A stretch of 64,000 bases of DNA from 62-47 sp051954235 (GCA_051954235.1 JBQCHY010000065.1:68816-132815), one strand, 5' to 3'. Positions 45,966-53,433 are shown, counted from the stretch's first letter. Numbers and translations: made by a program. The notes: a model not told the origin generated them from the letters alone.

Positions 45966-48392
45966 ATGTCGACCTCAAAGCCTCGGCCAACTATCGTTCA
46001 CGGCGAAAGCCATCTCTATCCGGTGCTGCCGCTGCGGGACATCGTCGTCTTTCCGCACATGATCGTGCCGCTCTTCGTCGGCCGCGAGAAATCGATCAAG
46101 GCGCTCGAACAGGTCATGAAGAATGACGGGCTGATCATGCTCGCGACGCAGAAGAACGCGTCGGACGATGATCCGACCCCGGACACGATCTACGAAATCG
46201 GAACGCTCGCCAGCGTCCTGCAATTGCTCAAGCTGCCCGACGGCACCGTGAAGGTGCTGGTCGAGGGTCTGACGCGTGCGCGCGTCGAGCAGTATTCGGA
46301 TCGCGCTGATTACTACGAAGCGACCGCAGTCGCGCTCGCCGATACCGACGCTGTGAGTGTCGAGGCGGAAGCGTTGGCACGTTCGGTGGTGTCGGACTTC
46401 GAGAGCTATGTGAAGCTCAACAAGAAGATTTCCGCCGAAGTCGTCGCGGTGGTGCAGTCGAAGACCGACTTCGCCGAACTGTCCGACACCGTCGCCTCGC
46501 ATCTCGCGGTGAAGATCGCGGATCGTCAGGCGTTGCTTGAGACGCTGTCGGTCACCGCGCGTCTCGAGAAGGTGCTCGGGCTGATGGAAAGCGAAATCTC
46601 GGTCTTGCAGGTCGAGAAGCGCATCCGCTCGCGCGTCAAGCGCCAGATGGAGAAGACCCAGCGCGAGTACTATCTCAACGAGCAGATGAAGGCGATCCAG
46701 AAGGAGCTCGGCGACGACGAAGGTCGCGACGAGCTGGCCGACCTGGAAGAGCGCATCGCCAAGACCAAGCTGTCGAAGGACGCGCGGGAGAAGGCGCAGC
46801 ACGAGCTGAAGAAGCTGCGGCAGATGTCGCCGATGTCGGCGGAAGCCACCGTCGTGCGCAACTATCTCGACTGGCTGTTGTCGATTCCGTGGAACAAGAA
46901 GTCGAAGGTCAAGAAAGACCTTGCCGCCGCGCAGGCGACGCTCGACGACGATCACTACGGGTTAGAGAAGGTCAAGGACCGCATCGTCGAGTATCTCGCC
47001 GTGCAGTCGCGCGCGAACAAGTTGACCGGTCCGATCCTGTGCCTCGTCGGCCCTCCGGGCGTCGGCAAGACTTCGCTCGGCAAGTCGATCGCGAAGGCGA
47101 CCGGACGCGAGTTCGTGCGCGTGTCGCTCGGCGGCGTGCGTGACGAAGCGGAGATCCGCGGACATCGCCGGACCTATATCGGTTCGATGCCCGGCAAGAT
47201 CATCCAGTCGATGCGCAAGGCGAAGACGTCGAACCCGCTGTTCCTGCTCGACGAGATCGACAAGATGGGCGCCGATTTCCGTGGCGATCCGTCGTCGGCC
47301 TTGCTCGAGGTGCTCGACCCTGAGCAGAACGGCACGTTCAACGATCACTACCTTGAGGTCGATTACGATCTCTCCAACGTGATGTTCATCACCACCGCGA
47401 ATACGCTGAATATTCCCGGACCGTTGATGGATCGCATGGAACTGATCCGGATCGCCGGCTACACCGAGAACGAGAAGGTCGAGATTGCCCGCAAGCATCT
47501 CATCCCCAACGCGCTCAGCAAGCACGGCCTCGACTCCAAGGAATGGTCGATCGACGACGACGCGCTGTTGCTCCTGATCCGTCGCTACACCCGCGAGGCG
47601 GGCGTGCGTAACCTCGAGCGCGAGATTTCGACGCTGGCCCGCAAGGCGGTGAAGGAATTGATGCTCTCGAAGAAGAAATCGGTGAAGGTCACCGAGAAGT
47701 CGCTGGAAGACTTCCTCGGTGTGCCGAAGTTCCGCTACGGCGAGATCGAGAGCGACGATCAGGTCGGTGTCGTCACCGGACTGGCGTGGACCGACGTGGG
47801 CGGCGAGTTGCTGACCATCGAGAGCGTCATGATGCCCGGCAAGGGCCGCATGACGGTCACCGGCAACCTGCGCGATGTGATGAAGGAATCGATCTCGGCG
47901 GCGGCGTCCTACGTCCGCTCGCGGGCGATTACTTACGGCATCGAGCCGCCGTTGTTTGAGAAGCGTGACATCCACGTCCACGTGCCGGAGGGCGCGACGC
48001 CGAAGGACGGTCCGTCCGCGGGCGTTGCGATGGCCACCACCATCGTTTCGGTGCTGACCGGCATTCCGATCCGGCATGATGTCGCCATGACCGGCGAGAT
48101 CACGCTGCGGGGTAGGGTGCTGCCGATCGGCGGCTTGAAGGAGAAGCTGTTGGCAGCGGCCCGCGGCGGTATCAAGACGGTGCTGATCCCCGAGGACAAT
48201 GCCAAGGATCTCACCGAGATCCCCGACGCCATCAAGGGCGGGCTGGAGATCATTCCGGTCTCGCGGATGGACGAGGTGATCGCCAAGGCTTTGGTGCGGC
48301 AGCCCGAACCCATCGAGTGGGAAGAGGACACCAAGGTGCCGGCCAAGAGCGAAGCCGGCGACGAAGCCTCCGGCGGCCTGACCGCGCACTAA
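45966..48392 (+). CDS. lon: ATP-dependent protease Lon
   Basis: Homo-hexameric AAA+ protease of 808 residues. The N-terminal substrate domain starts YPVLPLRDIVVFPHMIVPLF; the ATPase domain has Walker A GPPGVGKTSLGKSIA (near residue 360), GGVRDEAEIRGHRRTYIGSM and FLLDEIDKMG. The protease domain has the catalytic Ser in KDGPSAGVAMATTI and Lys in LPIGGLKEKLLAA. It closes the tig-clpP-clpX-lon quality-control block and ends at a strong terminator. Confidence 0.98.
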   Translation: MSTSKPRPTIVHGESHLYPVLPLRDIVVFPHMIVPLFVGREKSIKALEQVMKNDGLIMLATQKNASDDDPTPDTIYEIGTLASVLQLLKLPDGTVKVLVEGLTRARVEQYSDRADYYEATAVALADTDAVSVEAEALARSVVSDFESYVKLNKKISAEVVAVVQSKTDFAELSDTVASHLAVKIADRQALLETLSVTARLEKVLGLMESEISVLQVEKRIRSRVKRQMEKTQREYYLNEQMKAIQKELGDDEGRDELADLEERIAKTKLSKDAREKAQHELKKLRQMSPMSAEATVVRNYLDWLLSIPWNKKSKVKKDLAAAQATLDDDHYGLEKVKDRIVEYLAVQSRANKLTGPILCLVGPPGVGKTSLGKSIAKATGREFVRVSLGGVRDEAEIRGHRRTYIGSMPGKIIQSMRKAKTSNPLFLLDEIDKMGADFRGDPSSALLEVLDPEQNGTFNDHYLEVDYDLSNVMFITTANTLNIPGPLMDRMELIRIAGYTENEKVEIARKHLIPNALSKHGLDSKEWSIDDDALLLLIRRYTREAGVRNLEREISTLARKAVKELMLSKKKSVKVTEKSLEDFLGVPKFRYGEIESDDQVGVVTGLAWTDVGGELLTIESVMMPGKGRMTVTGNLRDVMKESISAAASYVRSRAITYGIEPPLFEKRDIHVHVPEGATPKDGPSAGVAMATTIVSVLTGIPIRHDVAMTGEITLRGRVLPIGGLKEKLLAAARGGIKTVLIPEDNAKDLTEIPDAIKGGLEIIPVSRMDEVIAKALVRQPEPIEWEEDTKVPAKSEAGDEASGGLTAH

Positions 48393-48417
48393 GCGATCGA
48401 CATCGCATCAACAATCG

Positions 48418-48445
48418 AACGGCGTCCTGCGGGACGCCGTTTTTG
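48418..48445 (+). terminator. Rho-independent terminator of lon
   Basis: GGCGTCC (48421-48427) pairs with GGACGCC (48432-48438), extended by AAC/GTT, and followed by TTTTTG. Confidence 0.9.
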
Positions 48446-48502
48446 TTTTTGGACGTTGCCGCCTTCCGGCGCATGATGGATCGCATTGCGTTGGAGGATG
48501 CG

Positions 48503-48904
48503 ATGGAGATCGACGGACACTGTCATTGCGGACGGATTTCATTCACGGCGACGATCGATCCTTCGCTCGTGTCGATCTGTCATTGCACCGACTGCCAGAC
48601 GCTGACCGGATCGCCATTTCGGCTCACGGTGCTGACCGCGCGCGACAACATCCGGCTAACCGGCGCGACGCCGAAAATGTACGTCAAGGTTGGCGACAGC
48701 GGCGGCAAGCGACGCCAGTATTTTTGCTCTGAGTGCGGAACGCCGATGTTCACCAGCGGCGACGACGCGACGAGCGAGTGGGGCATCCGCTGGGGGAGCA
48801 TCCGCCAGCGTTCCGAGCTTAAGCCTGCGCGACAAATCTGGCGACGCTCCGCGGTGCCGTGGCTGAGCGAGGTAGATCGGCTTCCTGGCCGCGCCACGGA
48901 TTGA
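48503..48904 (+). CDS. GFA (glutathione-dependent formaldehyde-activating/CENP-V) family protein
   Basis: A 133-residue zinc-binding protein. The Cys ligands occur in the family order: GHCHCGRISF, CHCTDCQTLTGSPF and FCSECGTPMF, with seven Cys in total. The family includes formaldehyde-glutathione condensing enzymes, but most members are of unproven activity. The ATG at 48503 has GGAGG five bases upstream; the frame is open further upstream into the lon end but without family similarity. Confidence 0.88.
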   Translation: MEIDGHCHCGRISFTATIDPSLVSICHCTDCQTLTGSPFRLTVLTARDNIRLTGATPKMYVKVGDSGGKRRQYFCSECGTPMFTSGDDATSEWGIRWGSIRQRSELKPARQIWRRSAVPWLSEVDRLPGRATD

Positions 48905-48954
48905 TCCGTCCCACGCTTGCGTCGGCAGCGGCCGAAAGGCTAAAGAAGGGCGAT

Positions 48955-49031
48955 GGGCGGCTAGCTCAGCTGGTTAGAGCATCTCGTTTACACCGAGAGG
49001 GTCTGCGGTTCGAATCCGTAGCCGCCCACCA
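48955..49031 (+). tRNA. tRNA-Val(TAC)
   Basis: A normal 77-nt class I cloverleaf: acceptor GGGCGGC/GCCGCCC, D arm GCTC/GAGC, anticodon stem TCTCG/CGAGA around TTTACAC (anticodon TAC), T arm TGCGG TTCGAAT CCGTA, discriminator A and encoded CCA. The ordinary valine TAC isoacceptor is thus present and contrasts with the tRNA-like sequence at 53186. Confidence 0.97.
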
Positions 49032-49071
49032 TTTTCATCCTGCCGCTTTCATGTGTTTGACGACCTTCGCG

Positions 49072-49536
49072 CTACAGCATCGCGAAGGCGCTGGAGACCA
49101 TCGCCACCGGCTTGCCGTCGTTCGCGGTCGTCAGCGTCACGCGGCCGAAGCTCATGGTGCGGCCGAGCCGCACCACACGCGCATCCGCCACGACGTCCGA
49201 CGAACTCGCGGCCTTGAGGAAATGCGTCGTCTGATCCACCGTCGTCAACGGACGGAAACCGCGCGCCGCCGTCAGGATCGCCATCACCATCGAGGTGTCC
49301 GCCAGCGCCATCAGTGCCTGGCCGCAGACGATGCCGCCCTGACGGCATAGACGATCCGAGAAAGGCATCCGCAACATCGCGCCGGGCTGCCAGTCGGCGG
49401 CTGCGCCGGGCGGCGGCGCGGTCTCGATGCGGTCGAGCGTCAGCTTGAGGTCCTGCACCCACGGCGCAAAGACGTCGCCCAGCACGCGCCTCGCAGCATC
49501 GAGATCGAAATCGGCGGTCGTCGGTTCGGCAGTCAT
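49072..49536 (-). CDS. PaaI-type hotdog thioesterase family protein
   Basis: A 154-residue hotdog-fold protein. The active-site helix region RQGGIVCGQALMALADTSMVMAIL corresponds to the PaaI motif with the catalytic acidic residue in ALAD, followed by TTVDQTTHFLKAA and ADARVVRLGRTMSFGRV. It is likely an acyl-CoA thioesterase. It stands alone, facing tRNA-Val, and starts at ATG 49536. Confidence 0.85.
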   Translation of the reverse strand: MTAEPTTADFDLDAARRVLGDVFAPWVQDLKLTLDRIETAPPPGAAADWQPGAMLRMPFSDRLCRQGGIVCGQALMALADTSMVMAILTAARGFRPLTTVDQTTHFLKAASSSDVVADARVVRLGRTMSFGRVTLTTANDGKPVAMVSSAFAML

Positions 49537-49698
49537 CGGTGCGTCATCTCCCGGTTCTGGTGGTTTTATCGAGTGTAGGGGAGTTCCATCGGCTTTGGCA
49601 GCGTCTTCCGCGGAACCGGTGCGATTGCCGCATGGCTTGAACGCACGGTGGGTTCACCGGTAGAGTTGCCGGTGGGATGCGTGTTGCGTGAGGGTGGC

Positions 49699-49818
49699 AT
49701 GGTCGGGCGGATCACTGTGATCATCGGTCTGATTGTTCTCGGTCTGGCGTTGAGTGGCTGTACCAAGTGCGGTCCGATATGGGACGATTGGCAGGCCCCG
49801 AAATCGTGCCGATCATGA
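49699..49818 (+). CDS. 39-residue putative lipoprotein
   Basis: Short gene reading MVGRITVIIGLIVLGLALSG followed by Cys: a one-helix signal peptide with the lipobox ALSGC, then a 19-residue mature peptide with two further Cys and the WDDW motif (TKCGPIWDDWQAPKSCRS). The ATG is preceded by GAGGG at 49690. Very small lipoproteins with this CxKCGPxWDDW pattern appear, from memory, in related genomes. Function unknown. It is followed by another exported small protein at 49861. Confidence 0.65.
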   Translation: MVGRITVIIGLIVLGLALSGCTKCGPIWDDWQAPKSCRS

Positions 49819-49860
49819 ATGCGCGTTGTAAGCGGGTTTGAATCAATGGGAGTGTTCGGC

Positions 49861-50136
49861 ATGAAGATGTTGCGTGCGGCGGTGATATTCGCGTTGTTCG
49901 CGACCCCCGCATTGGCTCAAAATGTCAATCTGATCCCGGAGACTCCGTCCAAGACGCCGGAACAGATCGAGCAGGACAAACAGCTTCAGAGAGAGTATCG
50001 CGACTCGCTGCGCAAGATTCCCGATGCCAAGACGTCCAACGATCCGTGGGGTTCGGTCCGCAGCGCCGAGACGCCGGCGTCGGCTCCGCGCGCCAAGCCG
50101 AAGGCCAAGCCCCGCAGCGCCAGCCATCAGCAATAA
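49861..50136 (+). CDS. Small exported hypothetical protein
   Basis: A 91-residue protein with a clear Sec signal peptide (MKMLRAAVIFALFATPALA, cleavage before QN). The mature part is charged and Pro/Lys-rich (TPSKTPEQIEQDKQLQREY, then NDPWGSV and a KAKPRSA tail). No domain is recognised. GGGAG lies eight bases before the ATG at 49861; an upstream ATG at 49846 would disrupt the signal peptide start. Periplasmic. Confidence 0.7.
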   Translation: MKMLRAAVIFALFATPALAQNVNLIPETPSKTPEQIEQDKQLQREYRDSLRKIPDAKTSNDPWGSVRSAETPASAPRAKPKAKPRSASHQQ

Positions 50137-50263
50137 CGTTTTGCCTGCGCTGCCGTCGGCCCGCCGGCGGTCTTGAGGTTGGCCGGGTTCGGCCTGAAGT
50201 TCTTGGGCGTTTTCTTCACGCGAACCGGTTTCCACTTCGCTCGAAAACGCTATAGTTTGACGG

Positions 50264-50326
50264 TCGCAGTTGATGGGGATGGGGTTCCCCCGATAACCGC
50301 CGCAAGGCTGATGACTCCTACCGGGC
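50264..50326 (+). ncRNA. Fluoride riboswitch (crcB motif)
   Basis: The conserved core of the crcB RNA is readable: GGGGATGGGGTTCCCCC (50275-50291), GATAACCGCC (50292-50301) and GCTGATGACTCCT (50307-50319), in the right order and spacing. It sits directly upstream of crcB, the fluoride channel gene it is known to control in other bacteria. Confidence 0.93.
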
Positions 50327-50383
50327 GCGTTGGTGCCGGGAGGAGGCTGTCTTCACCCGAGCGCGCCCATGACGGGAGCGCAT

Positions 50384-50788
50384 ATGATCGGGACGAGCAT
50401 TTTCATGAATCTGCAATTGATCGCGGCCGTGGCTCTGGGAGGCGCGATCGGTTCGGTCGGGCGCTATCTCGCCGGCATCGGGGCCGGCAAGCTGTTCGGC
50501 ATCGGCTTTCCGTGGGGGACGCTGATCATCAACATAGCCGGATCTTTCCTGATCGGTGTGTTCGTCGAATGCTTCGCGTTGCGTTGGGATCTGCCGCAGG
50601 CGGCGCGGGTGTTCCTCACCGTCGGCATCTGCGGCGGCTTCACCACGTTCTCGACCTTCTCGCTGGAATCGTTCCTGATGATCGAGCGCGGCGAACTGGG
50701 ACCGGCAGCGGCCTATATCGCCGGATCGGTGGTGGTTTCGATCCTGGCTCTGTTCGCCGGCCTGCACCTGATCCGCACCGTCAGCTAG
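50384..50788 (+). CDS. crcB: Fluoride ion channel CrcB/Fluc
   Basis: Small dimeric channel exporting fluoride; 134 residues, four membrane helices. Signatures: GGAIGSVGRYLAG, FPWGTLIINIAGSFLIG (with the conserved Asn) and GICGGFTTFSTFSLESF, the Phe/Thr box lining the pore. The start at 50384 has GGGAG five bases upstream; 50405 (MNLQLIAA) is also possible. The fluoride riboswitch directly upstream predicts induction by fluoride. Confidence 0.95.
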   Translation: MIGTSIFMNLQLIAAVALGGAIGSVGRYLAGIGAGKLFGIGFPWGTLIINIAGSFLIGVFVECFALRWDLPQAARVFLTVGICGGFTTFSTFSLESFLMIERGELGPAAAYIAGSVVVSILALFAGLHLIRTVS

Positions 50789-50861
50789 GCGGCGCTATAG
50801 CGTTTCAAGCGAAGTGGATTGCGGTTCGCTTGAAGAAAACGGGGCAACTCTCTGGTCGTTC

Positions 50862-51119
50862 TTATCCCTGAGGCCTGGTCTCGTCGCTGTCGTCGCGCGT
50901 CGGCAGATCGTCATAGCCGTGACGGCTGCTGTAGAACACCAGTGCCATCAGCCCGACGCCGACGATCAAGGACACCGTGACGCCCGCGACCAGCGCGATG
51001 ATGCCCTCGACCGGCATCGGCGGCGCCGAGCCGGCGGTCAGCCCGCTATAGGCATACCAGCCGACGCCGGCCAGCAAGGCCAGGAGTGCGGCAATGAGAA
51101 TCCAGGGGCCGATGCGCAT
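50862..51119 (-). CDS. Hypothetical two-helix membrane protein
   Basis: An 85-residue protein with two hydrophobic helices (about 4-24 and 38-64), a short Gly/Pro loop between them and a charged tail (HGYDDLPTRDDSDETRPQG). No domain is recognised. It is convergent with crcB. Composition and codon use match the genome, so it is probably real. Confidence 0.65.
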   Translation of the reverse strand: MRIGPWILIAALLALLAGVGWYAYSGLTAGSAPPMPVEGIIALVAGVTVSLIVGVGLMALVFYSSRHGYDDLPTRDDSDETRPQG

Positions 51120-51240
51120 GGTGATCGTCCGGAAAGGTTCGGCGCGTCGGCGCGTCGGGTCTTTGCAGTCCTGAACCTCCGGGGCGGCTTTGGCAACCGC
51201 TGCTTTGGCTTAAAGGGGTAAGGGGACCCGTCGGAAATAA

Positions 51241-51279
51241 CACCGCCGTCGGACGGAGTATGTTCGTCCGACGGCGGTG
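51241..51279. repeat. Perfect 15-bp inverted repeat
   Basis: CACCGCCGTCGGACG (51241-51255) pairs with CGTCCGACGGCGGTG (51265-51279) around a 9-nt loop. No T run follows. It could be a terminator stem or a protein-binding palindrome. Confidence 0.7.
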
Positions 51280-51412
51280 CCGAGACCCGAGCCCTGAAAT
51301 TTCCCGGTGACCTTCAGTCCGTTGCGATTGGAAAAAGGTTCAAGGGCAACTGATAGTCCGCAATCACGGTGTCGCGACCGTAGGAGTTGCCGCCAAGTCG
51401 GTCATGTGTACT

Positions 51413-51420
51413 AAATTCTC
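51413..51420. repeat. Target-site duplication, left copy
   Basis: AAATTCTC directly before the left end of the transposon; the identical octamer is at 54769-54776. Confidence 0.85.
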
Positions 51421-51430
51421 GGTACTGACC
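51421..51430. repeat. Terminal inverted repeat, left
   Basis: GGTACTGACC; complement of the right end except one base (A for G at position 8). Confidence 0.8.
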
Positions 51431-51433
51431 GAA

Positions 51434-51465
51434 ATAGGCCACTCGCGAAAGCGAAACAGGCCACT
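51434..51465 (+). repeat. Subterminal motifs, left end
   Basis: ATAGGCCACTC at 51434-51444 and a second AGGCCACT at 51458-51465, in the same orientation as the motifs at the right end. Probably transposase-binding sites. Confidence 0.6.
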
Positions 51466-51521
51466 CCACCGGAACGCCTGCCTTAAGAACTCGTTAACCG
51501 CGAAGCAGCGAGGATTCAGCC

Positions 51522-51791
51522 ATGATCAAAACTGACCTAGAACGTATCCGCGATCTGGCCGTAGAAAGACTATCCACGGGGAGTGAGCCCCCGTGGGTTT
51601 GGTATCAGCTCATGAAGTTGCGAGAGGCTAGCGAGTCCCTGATCGAAGGGATGGACGCTACGCAGCCCACGGTAGATTCACAGGAACGGGGATCACCACG
51701 GGGTATCGGTCTCCGACTAGTGGAGACAGGCGACCAGCAAGAAACCGCTCAACCCCATCCCGATAAACTATCGGTACGGCTGCCCACGTAG
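51522..51791 (+). CDS. Small transposon-borne protein
   Basis: An 89-residue protein starting MIKTDLERIRDLAVERLSTG, with a helical N-terminal half containing PPWVWYQLMKLREASESL. No family is recognised. GAGGA precedes the ATG by 7 bases. The last 134 bp overlap the 3' end of the GIY-YIG-like gene on the other strand, whose C-terminus is better conserved, so the C-terminal half of this protein may be under little constraint. It is the first gene inside the left end of the element. Confidence 0.55.
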   Translation: MIKTDLERIRDLAVERLSTGSEPPWVWYQLMKLREASESLIEGMDATQPTVDSQERGSPRGIGLRLVETGDQQETAQPHPDKLSVRLPT

Positions 51792-52017
51792 TATATAGGC
51801 CGCCAAGCTGGGCATAGCGCGTAATAGTTTGATCGCGGCTATGGGCTGACAATCTATCTGCGACATCGCCTTGTCCGACGCGGACAACTCTCGGTGTGGA
51901 GCCGCCGTGCCAGATGATGTAGCAACCTAATGTCGGTGACGGCGACACGCTGGCGAAATTGAATGGCAACGGCAGCCAAGTATTCGAAGTGCTTTTCAGC
52001 CAAGTAACGCTTAACAT
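51658..52017 (-). CDS. GIY-YIG-like small protein
   Basis: A 119-residue protein resembling a minimal GIY-YIG nuclease domain. GCYIIW stands for the GIY strand, RVVRVGQG for YIG (Val in place of the second Tyr), GDVADRLSAHSRD supplies the conserved Arg and His, and DGVERFLAGRLSPLVG provides the Glu region; it ends VPVNLPWAA. AGGAG is 6 bases before the ATG. It follows the transposase on the same strand (104-bp gap), so it may be co-expressed. Activity could be DNA cleavage, but the altered YIG leaves this open. Confidence 0.65.
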   Translation of the reverse strand: MLSVTWLKSTSNTWLPLPFNFASVSPSPTLGCYIIWHGGSTPRVVRVGQGDVADRLSAHSRDQTITRYAQLGGLYTTWAAVPIVYRDGVERFLAGRLSPLVGDRYPVVIPVPVNLPWAA

Positions 52018-52121
52018 ATTCCACTCCTATCTGTTGTTGGTCGCACCTCCCTGCGAGTCTTTTCTGTTGGCTGCAAAATATAGCTGAGTCGCGCGATTCG
52101 CGACCCAGCCAATCCACAGAA

Positions 52122-53024
52122 TTAGTTTTTCCCACCTTGAATTACCGTGAACTTCCGGCGCCGATCCGGGGGCGTCTCAGTTGGCAGCGCGGGCGCTACA
52201 GCGAGCGCAGCATCCACAAGCTGCCCGATGCTCCAAGTCCGATCCGCAACGCCAATGGCCTTCGCTGGCGTCACCTTGAGGGCTTCATGAACGCGGCAGA
52301 GATTGTAGTGCGCGACGTACAGCGCGACCGCCGCAACGTGGTTGTCCAGCTTCTTTGAGAAGCCATTGGTCAAGCGAGTGAACCGTCGGCTGCCCATGCG
52401 TAGCGAAAGGTTCTGGCGTTCAACGTAGCTCGTTGAGACGTATTGTTCGGGATCGCCCGTTACTACCTCACGGCTTACAGCTACTACGGCAGCGGGCGAA
52501 TACCGGGTCACGGCATCCTTTGCCAGATGCGTCACGCTGTAGGTCTTTACGATGACGCCATGCGAGGCACTGTCGCCAAAAGCATCGCGGATCGCCATGC
52601 GGTAGGGATGGAAGCCATCCGTTGAAATCTCCGGCTGACCGATGACGCGCTGGCGTAGGTCGTGCAGGAAATCCATCGTGCTTTCGGTATTCCGCTTGCC
52701 GACACCCCAGCTAATGATGGCCTTCTGCGTCCCGGCCATGCCGATGAATACGTATTGATCGCCCTTGGCGTTGATTTCGTGGCGCTTGACGTTCTTCTGT
52801 TTCTTGCCGACAAACGACCACGCCTCATCAAGCTCCAGACGTTCGGTGCGGATGCCGACCATCATGCGGTCGTGCAATTCCATGCAGCCCATGCCGACGC
52901 GGTAGGCGAGGCTGCCAATAGTGCCACGGTTGACGCCGGTCAGGCGCGCGGCGGTACGGATGCCGACGCCTTCACAAAGGGCGGCAATGACTTCAATCTG
53001 CTTTGCGCGGGGGAGTACGTTCAT
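52122..53024 (-). CDS. IS1-like DDE transposase
   Basis: About 300 residues. The N-terminal helix-turn-helix (QIEVIAALCEGVGIRTAARL) resembles IS1 InsA, and the catalytic part resembles InsB: first Asp in LELDEAWSFVGKKQKNV, second Asp in EISTDGFHPYRMA and the Glu in YVERQNLSLRMGSRRFTRL, followed by SKKLDNHVAAVALYVAHYN. InsA and InsB parts are joined in one uninterrupted frame, so no frameshift is needed. The start at 53024 has AAGGA upstream; the frame stays open to 53399 but that part crosses the tRNA-like sequence and is not conserved. Confidence 0.85.
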   Translation of the reverse strand: MNVLPRAKQIEVIAALCEGVGIRTAARLTGVNRGTIGSLAYRVGMGCMELHDRMMVGIRTERLELDEAWSFVGKKQKNVKRHEINAKGDQYVFIGMAGTQKAIISWGVGKRNTESTMDFLHDLRQRVIGQPEISTDGFHPYRMAIRDAFGDSASHGVIVKTYSVTHLAKDAVTRYSPAAVVAVSREVVTGDPEQYVSTSYVERQNLSLRMGSRRFTRLTNGFSKKLDNHVAAVALYVAHYNLCRVHEALKVTPAKAIGVADRTWSIGQLVDAALAVAPALPTETPPDRRRKFTVIQGGKN

Positions 53025-53185
53025 GAGGGCCGAATCCTTCATGCTGAGGGATGGCCCGGCGACGGTTCTGGCAAACACACCCTGCAAGGCGTATATTCCA
53101 GTAGGTCGTTTTCTCTGGGGCCGAATCCCGGGGTTGATGATCAGGGATCGCCGAGGCTGCAACCAAGGCGGTCCCACTGGTTTGA

Positions 53186-53293
53186 TGGTGGAAGCGGTCA
53201 GATTCGAACTGACGGGACCCTGCGAGGGGTATGGACGCCCAAAGGTCCGGCGAGGGGTAAACTCGCTGCAATAGGCCACTCTGCCACGCTTCC
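53186..53293 (-). tRNA. Class-II tRNA-like sequence with UAC anticodon loop and long variable region (unusual or pseudo)
   Basis: On the minus strand: acceptor GGAAGCG/CGCTTCC, a 3-bp D stem GCA/TGC, anticodon stem GCGAG/CTCGC around TTTACCC (canonical reading TAC, with C at position 37), T arm GTCAG TTCGAAT CTGAC, discriminator A and an encoded CCA. The region between anticodon and T arms is 36 nt, far longer than normal, and contains a second copy of TACCCCTCGC, so GCGAG could pair with either copy. The 3-bp D stem is Ser/Leu-like while the anticodon would be Val. It may be a novel tRNA, a tRNA with an inserted duplication, or a decayed copy. Confidence 0.6.
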
Positions 53294-53298
53294 GCACA

Positions 53299-53340
53299 CA
53301 AGAACGCCCCGCCCGCTGAAAAGCAGGTGGGGCGTTCTTG
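53299..53340. repeat. 12-bp inverted repeat beside the tRNA-like sequence
   Basis: CAAGAACGCCCC (53299-53310) pairs with GGGGCGTTCTTG (53329-53340); the 18-nt centre can pair further (GCT/AGC). No T run on either side. On the minus strand it precedes the tRNA-like sequence by 5 bp. Confidence 0.7.
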
Positions 53341-53369
53341 CTTGTGCATCTTGATGACCATGCCGCACG

Positions 53370-53402
53370 ATAATGCTTGCAGAAATTATCTGCAAGCATT
53401 AT
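53370..53402. promoter_or_regulatory. Palindromic operator upstream of the P63C gene
   Basis: Two perfect 14-bp arms, ATAATGCTTGCAGA (53370-53383) and its complement (53389-53402), flank AATTA. A further copy of the half-site core TGCAAGCATT is at 53414-53423. The site ends 31 bp before the P63C start codon, a position suited to a repressor operator; it could also be a hairpin in the leader. Confidence 0.65.
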
Positions 53403-53433
53403 TTATGGCCCTGTGCAAGCATTGGAGCGAATT

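Larger units (their letters stand above)
51120..51420. other. Intergenic region ending at the transposon
   Basis: No supported gene. It holds a perfect 15-bp inverted repeat at 51241-51279 and, at its right end, the left copy of the 8-bp target duplication. Before insertion this region ran straight into the recA promoter. Confidence 0.6.

Noticed and set aside
46962..48389. A 475-codon open frame opposite lon
   Set aside because: Antisense shadow with typical His/Arg-rich composition.
52087..52107. Imperfect hairpin GAGTCGCG/CGCGACCC after the transposase gene as a terminator
   Set aside because: It has one mismatch and is not followed by a T run on the minus strand; it may be chance.
53025..53399. 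N-terminal extension of the transposase to 53399
   Set aside because: The extra residues are encoded across the tRNA-like sequence and hairpin and resemble no IS1 N-terminus; the AAGGA-led start at 53024 fits the family.
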